A DNA stretch of 64,000 bases from Vicia villosa. Its lineage: Eukaryota > Streptophyta > Magnoliopsida > Fabales > Fabaceae. The notes below the pieces were generated by a model. The model searched no databases, was not told the DNA's origin, and worked only from the letters and a program-made list of their open reading frames with translations. Positions 54,182 through 64,000 of the stretch are shown here, piece by piece (the first letter of the stretch is position 1; each line of letters begins with the position of its first letter). Both the position numbers and the translations under genes were made by a program. The stretch lies in NCBI RefSeq assembly GCF_029867415.1, contig NC_081183.1, positions 140,143,951-140,207,950 on the forward strand, read 5' to 3'.

Positions 54182-57100
54182 GCACCTTAAATTCATTCAA
54201 AGATAGAAGATCCATTTCAAAATCCAATACAAGGACATTACACAAAAGTGGAAAAGACTTGGATAATTACATTCAAAGAATGGATGCAAACTTCTCATCA
54301 TTTGAATAAGTCTATACAATGTCAAACTTTTACTTATAAGTATACCATTCAAGACCCAAATACATTGTAAAATTGAATTTACAAAAGAATACACTCTTGA
54401 CATAATTTAATCAGAGTTTGACTTTGCCCTTTGACCTCTGTCCGAAACTTCCATAGACTTCTTAAACCTCTTCGCCTGTACGACTTCTGCTCCCACTTGT
54501 ACTTTGTTATCTCCAAATTTCTAGGCCTGCATACTCAAAACAAACTCAGTAAGTTACCAAGGCACCCACATAATCCAATTCAATGTCTCACTAATTTTAT
54601 TTATTGAAGACACTACAGCATTCCAAAAATTCAGAACAACAAAAACAGAAGGTAATTCATACCATTCAAAACAGTCCCTTATTCAGCCCCACCTACATAT
54701 ACATTTACCAAACAACTCAAACATCAATTCAAAGCCTGCATAGTCATAAACATCACCCAAAATCACTGCAAATAAACCTGTCCAAACATAACCCTTCGAA
54801 ACCATTTTTTTCTCTAATCCTGACTAAATTCTAACCATTGATTCAGAATAACCCCTAACCTATTTCTAACAGCCACCAAAAGTTTAGTTATAACAACTAA
54901 CTACCTCCTAACTACCCTTTTTCCAATAACAGAACCTATAACAGCAAACTAACTCAAACAGAAATCAGTTACAAAATACTAACTGAATGTAACAGAAAAA
55001 ACCTAGGGTCTCTAACCAACCTAACAATCTACAACTGAATCCAAACAGAAAAATCAGAGAGGGAACTCACCTCTATAAATCAGAATTTGGCTTCAGTTCT
55101 TGAGCTCCCTCTTCAACATTCTTCACTCTTCAATTCAACCATTCTTCCAATTTCTCAGCCTCCACCATTTTTCTGATTCACTCACCTTCAACTTCCATTT
55201 CTTATTCTCCCCATTCTTCTTTATCTCCACACTCCAATCACTCTCATCAACCTCTCCACCATTTTTCACCTTCTTCATCATTGATCTTCCTTTCTTCTCT
55301 CTGAACCATCTTCTTCCATCTCTTCGATCACGCCATTCATCATCTGGACCATTCCTTCTTCAACATTGTTCACATACACTCAACCTCCTTCGATCTCCAT
55401 TTCCTCCCCTTTCAATCTCTTCCATTCTTCAGCTTCTTCTCTGCAATCATCATCAATCATCTTCATCTCTTCTCTCTTGCTAACCTTCTTCATAATTTTC
55501 TTTGTTTCTCTCAATCTCCAATCACACTCTTCAATCCTCTCTTCATATCTCATAACAGAAGATAAAAAAAAAAGCTCACAATTCTCTTCATTGGTGTTCT
55601 TCACTATCGTCTCAACAACATCATAATCCGCATAATCCATCTCCTTCCATCAATATTCATCAATCAGCTGCAACACCTTTAACCTGCAATCACGTTCATC
55701 AACCTCTGCATTACAACAACAGAACACAACAATAGTTCACAAGCAGAGAGACGAAGCAAAAAAAAAAAGAAGAGAGGAGGAAGAAGCGAAGGAACGAGGT
55801 GGAATAGAAGGAGATTAAGTTAGAGTGTGGTTACCTGAAGATTATCCGAAATTCTTCGTTCGTCCTCTAAATCTTCACTAAGTTCATACATCTTCACATT
55901 CTTCGTCGTCAACACAACCATTTCAGCATCTTCACCGCAATGTTACAGGACGAACGAGTTGACAGCATCGCAAGACGGCCATAGCTTCAATCCGTTCATC
56001 ATTGTTCGCCCTCACTCGATCTTCGACGTCATCGCCTCAGCATCACGCAGAGTTGCCAAAAAGGGAAGAAGAAGGATCGATAATCAAACTCGTTTGTGAA
56101 ATACTTTATCTCTGGATTTCTTGTCGTCGAACCAAGAGTGAAGAAGTACCAGAATTGTTTCCGATTGAGATGAGTGAAGATCGGAGGAATCTCCGCCGTC
56201 GTGTTGCCAAGAGGGAGAAAGAGAAGACGAGCTTGCAAGTCCGATAGCCACAAGTAACCCTAAATTCCCCTTTTCAATTTTATTGCTTAATTATATTTTA
56301 CATAAAGTCTGGTATTAATCTGATAACATCTAATCTTGCTAATTAATGTATTAATGTAACATAAGTATGGACTTAATTAACAATAATTGAATCAATAATA
56401 AAATCTGAATCAATTTCAAATTGGATGTTGATAATGTTGGGCCAGCGAATCGTAACTCACACCCCCAGGTGGCCCATACCAGGTTTTTGGCATTCTGAAC
56501 AAAATAAAAACTATGCTGGGCCAATACACCGGGTCCAGCGCCTGCTAATCACACCCTTTATTTCAGTTTACACCCCTTGTTTCCATTTTGTTCAATTAGT
56601 ATAATTCAGGTTCTAATTAGATTTTTTTACCATTCCTTTGAGTAAATAAAATGCTAATTTTCTTCCTTTTAATTTTAGACCTTAGTGCTAATTTTTGACA
56701 TATAACGTTCATAAAAATATATTAGTTTTTAGGCTATTTGTTTTTAGTCTTTTTACTTGATTTAGAATCCAATTCCTCTCATAAAAATCAATATAAAAAA
56801 TAGGGGTATTTTACTTCATTTTTGTACTATATTTTAACTTGTTACTTCATGCTTGTGTGTAATTTTGCACCTTAGTATCATTCTCAATTTTGTTTCTAAT
56901 TGTGACTTTAATTTCCATGTATTCTTTTATTCCTAACTTTAGGGAGAAACCATGATAACATTAGGATCTAGAAATTCCCATTTTAACACTTAGGCTGGTT
57001 ATTAGGCTAGTTTCTCATTTCTTTTCCTTTTCAACTTTAAAACACTTAACAGATACTTGATTTAAATTCCCTTAAAAGATACCAAGAAAACACCTAAAAA

Positions 57101-57789
57101 ATGACAAATAAATGCTTGACTAATGAAAAAGGGAATGGACACACTCGTATCCCTTGTTTAAGGGAACCACCTGAGTGAAAGTTCCTAATCTAAAAAACAC
57201 CAACAAGAGTAATTCGAGTCTCCCTTGTTTAAGGGGTACACCCGAAACGCTCGACAAATTTCTCTCTTCTCTCTCTTCCCTTCAGGGCATTCTTTCTCCT
57301 AATCGGACGCGTTATTTCCGCTCCATTCCCAGCTTAAGACTCCAGAGGTCGAGCAGCGAAGTGCGAATGTAACTGTTCAACTAAAAAACACAAAAACAAA
57401 CAAAAACAAAAGAGCCGAACTACGGCGCTCTGATTCCTGAAAAGGATACGTAGGCATTAGGTCGCGGGGCCTAAGCGAGCACAACTATTTATAAACCTTT
57501 TTTTCCCCGTATTTCTTTTCTTTCCTTTGCATGCATTCCCTTAGCATTAAGCTCTAGATATATAAGTACACACCCTTTAGATAGCAACAAACATAGGTGG
57601 ATACCATCGAGTACGATGGGCGTGAGGGGTGCTAGTACCTTCCCCTCGCGTAACCGACTCCCGTACCTTATCTCTGGTCGCAAGACCTTTTCTTATCCTT
57701 TGTTTATTCTAGGTTTTCTGATATTCCTTTCCCTCTTTGGGATAAATATATTGGTGGCGACTCTGTTCACATTTCGCGAGCGTGCGACA
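54173..57789 (+). repeat. Family A LTR, copy 2, missing its first about 600 bp
   Basis: Nearly identical to 22374-25980. TATAAAT at 55074-55080. It ends GCGACA at 57789. Confidence 0.92.
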
Positions 57790-57791
57790 GC

Positions 57792-57809
57792 TGGCGACTT
57801 CACTGGGGA
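57792..57809 (+). other. Primer-binding site, family A copy 2
   Basis: TGGCGACTTCACTGGGGA, two bases after the LTR end. Confidence 0.85.
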
Positions 57810-58344
57810 CGTTAGACCTATTGCGGGTCTGTACTTAGCGAGTCGATCCTAGCCTTTGTTTGTTTGTTTATTGGGTGTGCTTATATATTGCTTATGCTTT
57901 GCTTCATTTATTTTATGCTTGCATATCATGTCTATTTACTGCTTGCATATCATATTTATTTTCTCGCATCCTGGACTATATTATGGGCTCCCGTGGGGGC
58001 CACATATTTTTCTGTTTGTCTTTGTAGGTGGGGGTTTTTGTGAGGTAAAAGGCCCACTACCCAGGCCAGTGACACATAGGATTAGTGTGGATGCCCATGT
58101 CAACTCCCGTAGCGTTTGATATGATCGAGCTTGACATGGGGTACCACAACCAGGCGAGGTTCTTTCATGGAACATTGTATCTGGCACGTTTGTTGCCTCA
58201 AACACATTGTACCCCATGGGAATCGTTAACCCTGGTGACCATTAGGGACCACCTGTCCGTGTCTAGACTTCATACCCGTGAGATTGGGGTGGGACAGGAA
58301 ACTTGACCTTCATCATACCCGGATTTCTGGTATTCAATAAAAGG

Positions 58345-58728
58345 CGTCGAACCTTTGATCCTGGGACATTTGACTTATACAGAAGTTCTACATCAGTTAT
58401 CTATCAGAATCAACGTCGAACCTCTGAATCTGGAGGATTCGACCTTATTTGACTTATGCACAGATTATCTATCAGAATCAATGTCGAACCTCTGAATTTG
58501 GAGGATTCGACCTCATTTGACTTATACAGAAGTTCTAGATCAGTTATCTATCAGAATCAACGTCGAACCTCTGAATCTGGAGGATTCGACCTTATTTGAC
58601 TTATGCACAGATTATCTATCAGAATCAATGTCGAGCCTCTGAATCTGGAGGATTCAACCTCATTTGACTTATGCACCGCCTATTTATCAAGAAAGCAACG
58701 TCGAACCTCTGAATCTGGAGGGTTCGAC
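58345..58728 (+). repeat. Hairpin tandem array in leader, family A copy 2
   Basis: Five GTCGAACCTC...TTCGAC stems at 58415, 58483, 58562, 58630 and 58700. The unit at 58630 has lost one pair (TTCAAC). Confidence 0.88.
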
Positions 58729-58759
58729 CATATCTTATTGACCATGAGAAGCTACTATC

Positions 58760-59700
58760 CAAGAGGCCTTGATCCTTGATCCTGATTTATGCTGCATTCG
58801 CATCATCACTAACATTTTGCATTCATACATTTGCATCCATGGTTACCAAGACTCTTACCACTCTTCCTCTCTATCAGATCAGTCAAGACGATTCCTCCAC
58901 ACCGATATCTGACAAGAGCCCGCAGAAGAAGAATCATGGGGAATTACAAATAAGATCAAGCTACCATCAGAAAACTCCATGCCCCCTAAAGGGGGCACCT
59001 TCCACCACTAGAGCCTGAAGACTTTGTGTTTGTCAGAGAACATTTCATTTGCATAAGGCCAAGCTTGCCATTGTCTAGATTACTTCAAAGTATTTTCAAT
59101 TGTATTACTTTTGTTGTTATCAAGTACTTCTCATTGTAAGAAACTCATTCTGTTTGAATAGATAAAAATAATGCAATATACATGTTTTTCTCAAATCATT
59201 TCATCTTTGTCATTATGTTCATTGATACTTCACTCATTTGTCTTAAGCAACTAAAAAAGGAGGATGATGAAAATCAAAAACACATGAACTAATAATCGTA
59301 TGCTTTTGGAACAAAGATCCTGCTGACGATGTACAGGCATTGTTTCATTTCCTAAACACCAGAGTTATAAGGGAGTGAAACCCTCGTCAACCCCTTTGAG
59401 CCTAAGGAGTAGTAGTTTCTTTTTAAAAAATACAAAACCCTCAATCTTAACCAGGGGCAGGGTAGTCTTCAGTTAGTGCGACCGAGCGCTCAATTTTCAG
59501 GTATTCCATCAGAGGATCAATCATATCTCACAACAAAAGAAGAAGAGCACAATCCACAATGGATGTCTCTCTTTCACTGAGAAGAAGACAGTCGCTACCT
59601 TTTCTACAAGTCAATCACAAAATCCATACAACTTGTTCCCGCACGAGACAAAAAAAAGAAAAAAGAAAGTACGAACCATGATATATAAAAAAAAGAGAAA
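58760..59700 (+). other. Non-coding internal DNA of family A element
   Basis: No gene recognised. 59308-59500 resembles 45683-45880, including CTGCTGACGATGTACAGGCA and GGGGCAGGGTAGTCTTCAGT. Confidence 0.6.
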
Positions 59701-59710
59701 CAATAGCCCG

Positions 59711-59818
59711 CTAAGTCAAAAAGAAAAAAGGAAAGCTTTGAAGCAAATGACTTAGGCAAAAATTAGGGCATATCCCGCTGGACAACGAAAACCAAAATTA
59801 AAAGAAACTTTTTGTCCA
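59711..59818 (+). other. Two paired stem-loops in 3' region (family A)
   Basis: CTAAGT/ACTTAG (59711-59716, 59750-59755) and TGGAC/GTCCA (59779-59783, 59814-59818). The second encloses AAAAG-AAA-CTTTT. Each is followed by GGCAAAAATTAGGG or GACAAAAGTTAGGG, as in the B elements. Confidence 0.78.
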
Positions 59819-61030
59819 GACAAAAGTTAGGGAAAACAAAAGATAAAGCAAAAGAAAAACCCTCCAAGGGACAAGTTGTTGTGACCATCAACGAAAACAC
59901 CAAAGGGTGGCTGCCACCTCCATCGAAGCCATAAAGGATCCTCATCCATCACAATCCTTCCTGAAAGGTGAACACTCGTGTCAAACTAGCTGAACGTAGG
60001 ACTGGAGAACATCACGAAGAAGGGGTGGGTTAAGTAGAACTTGAGCCTTTATCCTTTGTTTCTTAAACCGTGAACCCGGCCATGTTACAACCCTTCAAAG
60101 TCCTAATTGAAGTAGGGTTCGTTCCGAAAGCATACAAACTGTAAAATCATGTCAAAACTGACTCCTAATGTTGCTTGTCACTTGTGTTAGTATCAATACA
60201 ACCTTCTGACAAATAAAAACTTTTCTTCGAGATTAACATGTGCATTGCATTCTCATTATCTTTTTCAAAACAGAATCGTCTCTAATCTGAAAGTAAGTAC
60301 TTGATACCAAGGAAAGTTCAACATTGAAATTCCATCGAGTAGTCTTACAAAGGCAAAGGTTGGTCATCCACTGAGCAAGTACCTGAAGCATCCATTTGGT
60401 GGAAGAGTTCCTTTCAATCTGGGGCATTCATATGATCAACACTGGGGCAGACCATTGCAAATCTCCATGATTCAAGCATTATCAAAGTCCTACATCAAAA
60501 GATCATACAAGTTGGGGCAAGCTAGTAATAATTCATCTCTTCATCTTCAACCAATTGTCAGATATCGAGATAGGTGTTGAGGAGTTAAGCCAAACACCCT
60601 CACTAATTCTATCCTTCAAGCAATAACCTTTTTGCAAGGGCATCCTCCATCCTTCGTATCATGGAAACAATCATTCCATCCATAGTCATACATACATCAT
60701 GCATATCATTGCATTATCATTATCATTTCTCCCACAAGGATCCAATCATCAATAAAGCAAGGGCATCCACCTCACCTTGAATCTCAAGCAGAGTTTCAGA
60801 ACTCCGCCTAATCTATTCCACACAAAGCAGAAACCCTGATCAATCAGTACACTGCATATAGAAATCATTTCATTGCATCTCCAGAAGTGCATAAAATAAA
60901 TCAAACATGTGAAGCATAAGCCAAGCTACTCATCAGATGAGGTCCCTACAAGTATTCTAATTGATATTCTACTGGATCACTCAGAGTTACCATTGTGGTG
61001 TCATCTCCCAAAGTCAACCATGTTCATCTT
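59819..61030 (+). other. Non-coding internal DNA of family A element
   Basis: 59998-60140 matches 46471-46610 (GACTGGAGAACATCACGAAG, GTTACAACCC, GTCCTAATTGAAG). The rest is repeat-derived sequence with no convincing protein. Confidence 0.6.
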
Positions 61031-61035
61031 TCTTC

Positions 61036-62297
61036 AACCCAGAGTTGATGTTTTAGTGTTCAACCCAGAGTTGAATTTCCTTTTCCCACTCAACCTAGAG
61101 TTGACGGTCGTCTTTTGTCCTTCCCACTCAACCCAGAGTTGACGGTTATATTTCTCCTTCCCCACTCAACCCAGAGTTGACGGTTATCTTTCTCCTTTCC
61201 CACTCAACCCAGAGTTGACGGTTATCTCTTGTCTTTCCCACTCAACCCAGAGTTGATGGTTATCTTTTATTCAACCCAGAGTTGATTTTCTTCCCTTCTT
61301 CTTCAACCCAGAGTTGAGGCCTATATCTTGTCCCACTAATACTGATTTCCCTTTCCGTTCTCAATCCAGAATTGATGTTTACCTCTTATCCAACCCATAG
61401 TTGACGGTTATCCTTTTTTCAATCCAGAGTTGATCTTTTACTCCTCAACCCAGAGTTGACAATCATCTTTCTTTCAATCCAGAATTGATTCCTTTTCCCA
61501 CTCAGCCCAGAGTTGACGGTTATCTGTTGTCCCTTCCCACTCAACCCAGAGTTGACGGTTGTCATTTCTTATTCCCCTCTCAAGCCAGAGTCGACGGTTA
61601 TCTTTTGTCTTCCCACTCAACCCAGAGTTGACGGTTGTCCTTTGTTCAATCCAGAATTGATTACTCTTTTTCCCACTCAACCCAGAGTTGACAGTTATCT
61701 TTTATTCAACCCAGAGTTGATCCCTTCCTTTTCCCTCTCACCCAGAGTTGACGGATATTTCTTTTCTTCCTTCCCACTAAACCCAGAGGTGACGGTTGTC
61801 CTTTGTTCAATCCAGAATTGGTTACTCCTTTTCCCACTCAACCCAGAGTTGACGGTTATCTTTTATTCAATCCAGAGTTGATCCCTTCCTTTCCCCTCTC
61901 ACCCAGAGTTGACGGATATTTCTTTTCTTCCTTCCCACTCAACCCAGAGTTGACGGTTATCTCTTTTTCTCCTTTCCCACTCAACCCAGAGTTGACGGTC
62001 ACCTTTTATTTTTCCCTCTCACCCAGAGTTGACGAATACGTCTTTTGTCCTTCCCACTCAACCCAGAGTTGACAGTTATCTCTTTTTCTCCTTTCCCACT
62101 CAACCCAGAGTTGACGGTCACCTTTTATTTTTCCCACTCAACCCAGAGTTGACGGTTATTTCTAATTGTTCATCTTTCCACTTTCAACCCATAGTCATTA
62201 TCCAATTACTTTCTCCCAACCCAGAGTTGATCTTCTTTCTTTCTTATCCAACCCATAGTTGACTTCCCTCTATTCTCCGACCCAGAGTTGACACTAC
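61036..62297 (+). repeat. Tandem array of CAACCCAGAGTTG hairpins (A 3' UTR)
   Basis: About 37 units by eye, spaced 25-45 bp apart. Each has the form TCAAC-CCAGA-GTTGA, usually followed by CGGTTATCTTTT-like spacers. Paired variants TCAAT-CCAGA-ATTGA occur at 61361-61375, 61474-61488 and 61646-61660, and wobble forms CAAT/GTTG at two more places. Some units have lost pairing (for example TCACCCAGAG). Confidence 0.92.
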
Positions 62298-62420
62298 TTC
62301 TTCCCCAGTAGATCACATCTCTCATCAGGCAAATTTTTAGGTTCTTTTGGTATTTAATCTTCTTCCACCTTGAATGCTCGAAAGGCTAGCGCCAATCTCA
62401 CTTTCAAGTTTAAGATGATT

Positions 62421-62433
62421 AAATAGGGGCAGC
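62421..62433 (+). other. Polypurine tract, family A
   Basis: AAATAGGGGCAGC immediately before the 3' LTR. It is nearly identical to the tract before LTR B copy 3 (AAATAGGGGCATC). Confidence 0.75.
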
Positions 62434-64000
62434 TGTTGCACCCCAAAATTTGCCCACTTAATTTTACTTCTAACTGGCTTATGTTTCTCATTCATCTGCA
62501 TGCTTCCATAGGTCATGTACATAACCTTTCATTCATTCAGGAATTAATTCAAGAAATGGGATCAAAGGTCTTATGGTGAACTCATTGTCTTTTGCAAGTT
62601 TGCTTCAACTAAAGTTCTCCTGGAACGTGGGTTAGGGTTTATTTCCCTATTCCGTGTGACAATAAAGAGGTCAAAGGACTAATAGAATGAAGTTTATTTA
62701 TTCGTCTAATTGTCATGAAAAAGAAGGCGGTTTCTGGCATTTAATCAGATGACTTTCATGGTTCATTAATTAAATAACCAAATGAAATTTATGGCTTAGA
62801 GTTTATCTCTCTAAATAATTAGTGAGAAATTGGTTTATTGAACTTATCTCATGGTTTGATAGTCAGATGTTCAAAGAGATGATTCGTTCTTTAAAGATTT
62901 AATTCATCTGTTATGGCTTGGTAATTCAGTGGTGTCTCGCAAGCAACTCTCGGTGCAAATTGAAACAAGCTTTGAGAGTCAAAATTGAGTATATGAAAAA
63001 GTGAAAGCATACTTGAATTTGAGAAAAAAAAAAGAACTTTATGAAATATTCAAGGGATCGCACTTCGACTTTGTTTCAACCACTAGCCGCACCTTAAATT
63101 CATTCAAAGATAGAAGATCCATTTCAAAATCCAATACAAGGACATTACACAAAAGTGGAAAAGACTTGGAAAATTACATTCAAAGAATGGATGCAAACTT
63201 CTCATCATTTGAATAATTCTATACAATGTCAAACTTTTACTTATAAGTATACCATTCAAGAACCAAATACATTGTAAAATTGAATTTACAAAAGAATACA
63301 CTCTTGACATAATTTAATTAGAGTTTGACTTTGCCCTTTGACCTCTGTCCGAAACTTCCATAGACTTCTTAAACCTCTTCACCTGTACGACTTCTGCTCC
63401 CACTTGTACTTTGTTATCCCCAAATTTCTAGGCCTGCATAATCAAAACAAACTCAGTCAGTTACCAAGGCACCCACATAATCCAATTCAATGTCTCACTA
63501 ATTTTATTTATTGAAGACACTACAGCATTCCAAAAATTCAGAACAACAAAAATAGAAGGTAATTCATACCATTCAAAACAGTCCCTTATTCAGCCCCACC
63601 TACATATACATTTACCAAACAATTCAAACATCAATTCAAAGCCTGCATAGTCATAAACATCACCCAAAATCACTGCAAATAAACCTGTCCAAACATAACC
63701 CTTCGAAACCATTTTTTTTCTCTAATCCTGACTAAATTCTAACCAATGATTCAGCATAACCCCTAACCTATTTCTAACAGCCACCAAAAAGTTAGTTATA
63801 ATAACTAACTACCTCCAAACTACCTTTTTTCCAATAACAGAACCTATAACAGCAAACCAACTCAAACAGAAATCAGTTACAAAATACTAACTGAATGTAA
63901 CAGAAAAAACCTAGTAACCAACCTAACAATCTACAACTGAATCCAAACAGAAAAATCAGAGAGGGAACTCACCTCTATAAATCAGAATTTGGCTTCAGTT
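62434..64000 (+). repeat. Family A LTR, copy 3, cut by window end
   Basis: Begins TGTTGCACCCC and is almost identical to 21720-23290. TATAAAT at 63976-63982. Confidence 0.93.

Larger units (their letters stand above)
54173..64000 (+). mobile_element. Family A non-autonomous element (5' LTR truncated, 3' LTR cut by window)
   Basis: A truncated LTR (54173-57789), the primer site, about 4.6 kb of internal DNA without convincing genes, a purine tract and the start of the 3' LTR (62434) follow in order. The internal DNA shares leader hairpins with the other A copy, and several 3' blocks with the non-autonomous B element. Confidence 0.85.

Noticed and set aside
61474..62262. Several ORFs of 68-122 codons with NPELTV-like repeats
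   Set aside because: They are read-throughs of the hairpin tandem repeat; the repeat spacing is not a multiple of three and frames change repeatedly.
61036..62297. CRISPR-like regular repeats
   Set aside because: The spacers are similar to one another and the DNA is a plant retrotransposon UTR; no cas genes are present.

Overview
The window reads as plant nuclear DNA from a large, repeat-rich genome, most likely a legume of the pea/vetch/clover group. The evidence is Tat/Ogre-type Ty3/gypsy elements with an Arg-tRNA-type primer site, long structured LTRs and an ORF upstream of gag, together with Tork-type copia, Athila, CACTA, LINE and MITE remnants and AT-rich spacers. The species is an inference. 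Only one convincing host gene is present: a divergent cytosolic-type HSP70 at 12826-14881 (+), with the classical intron at the Asp codon of exon 1/2 and no C-terminal EEVD.

Layout. 1-4515 is a Tork-like copia element cut by the window edge, intact except for one in-frame stop. 4516-5565 looks like the transcribed leader of an unidentified minus-strand gene, with a (GA)n tract, broken by the copia insertion. 5566-12750 is AT-rich spacer carrying a 2100-bp solo LTR with a perfect 5-bp target duplication (8911-11010), a Helitron-like 3' end (11301-11329) and a poly(T)-flanked unidentified ORF. 12826-14881 is HSP70. 15770-16226 is a Harbinger-type MITE. 16293-18190 is the truncated 5' end of an Athila element. 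18190-20350 holds TTG-rich DNA, CACTA-like ends and a dead LINE reverse transcriptase. 20811-21719 is a CACTA transposase fragment interrupted by the next insertion.

21720-64000 is a nest of Tat/Ogre-type retrotransposons from two LTR families. Family A (LTR about 4.26 kb, begins TGTTGCACCCC) has copies at 21720, 54173 (5'-truncated) and 62434 (cut by the window). Family B (LTR 3433-3435 bp, begins TGTCATACCCC) has copies at 26955, 40089 and 49521. An autonomous-type B element (LTR 26955-30387, then ORF1, gag-protease, an intron, and RT-RNaseH-aRNaseH-integrase up to 39927) was inserted in the leader of an A element. Its pol has one in-frame stop, one frameshift and two catalytic Asp-to-Asn changes. 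A non-autonomous B element (40089-52955, target duplication GCGGT) later landed in its 3' UTR; it encodes only a 251-aa Gag that lacks most of the capsid region. The outer B element then lost its 3' end at a junction with a truncated A LTR near 54156-54181. The A element at 54173-64000 has no convincing protein genes.

The most striking signal is not a gene. The LTRs and UTRs of these elements are packed with short inverted repeats that can fold into stem-loops. In several arrays the stem arms change together while the loop stays fixed: 48213-49210, 61036-62297, and the paired stem-loops at 39941-40088, 46171-46254 and 59711-59818. Two different LTR families share a U5 hairpin kept paired by compensatory changes. 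This suggests selection, or a copying mechanism, acting on RNA or single-stranded DNA structure in the non-coding parts of these elements. Nothing was computed: all stem calls were made by reading the sequence.
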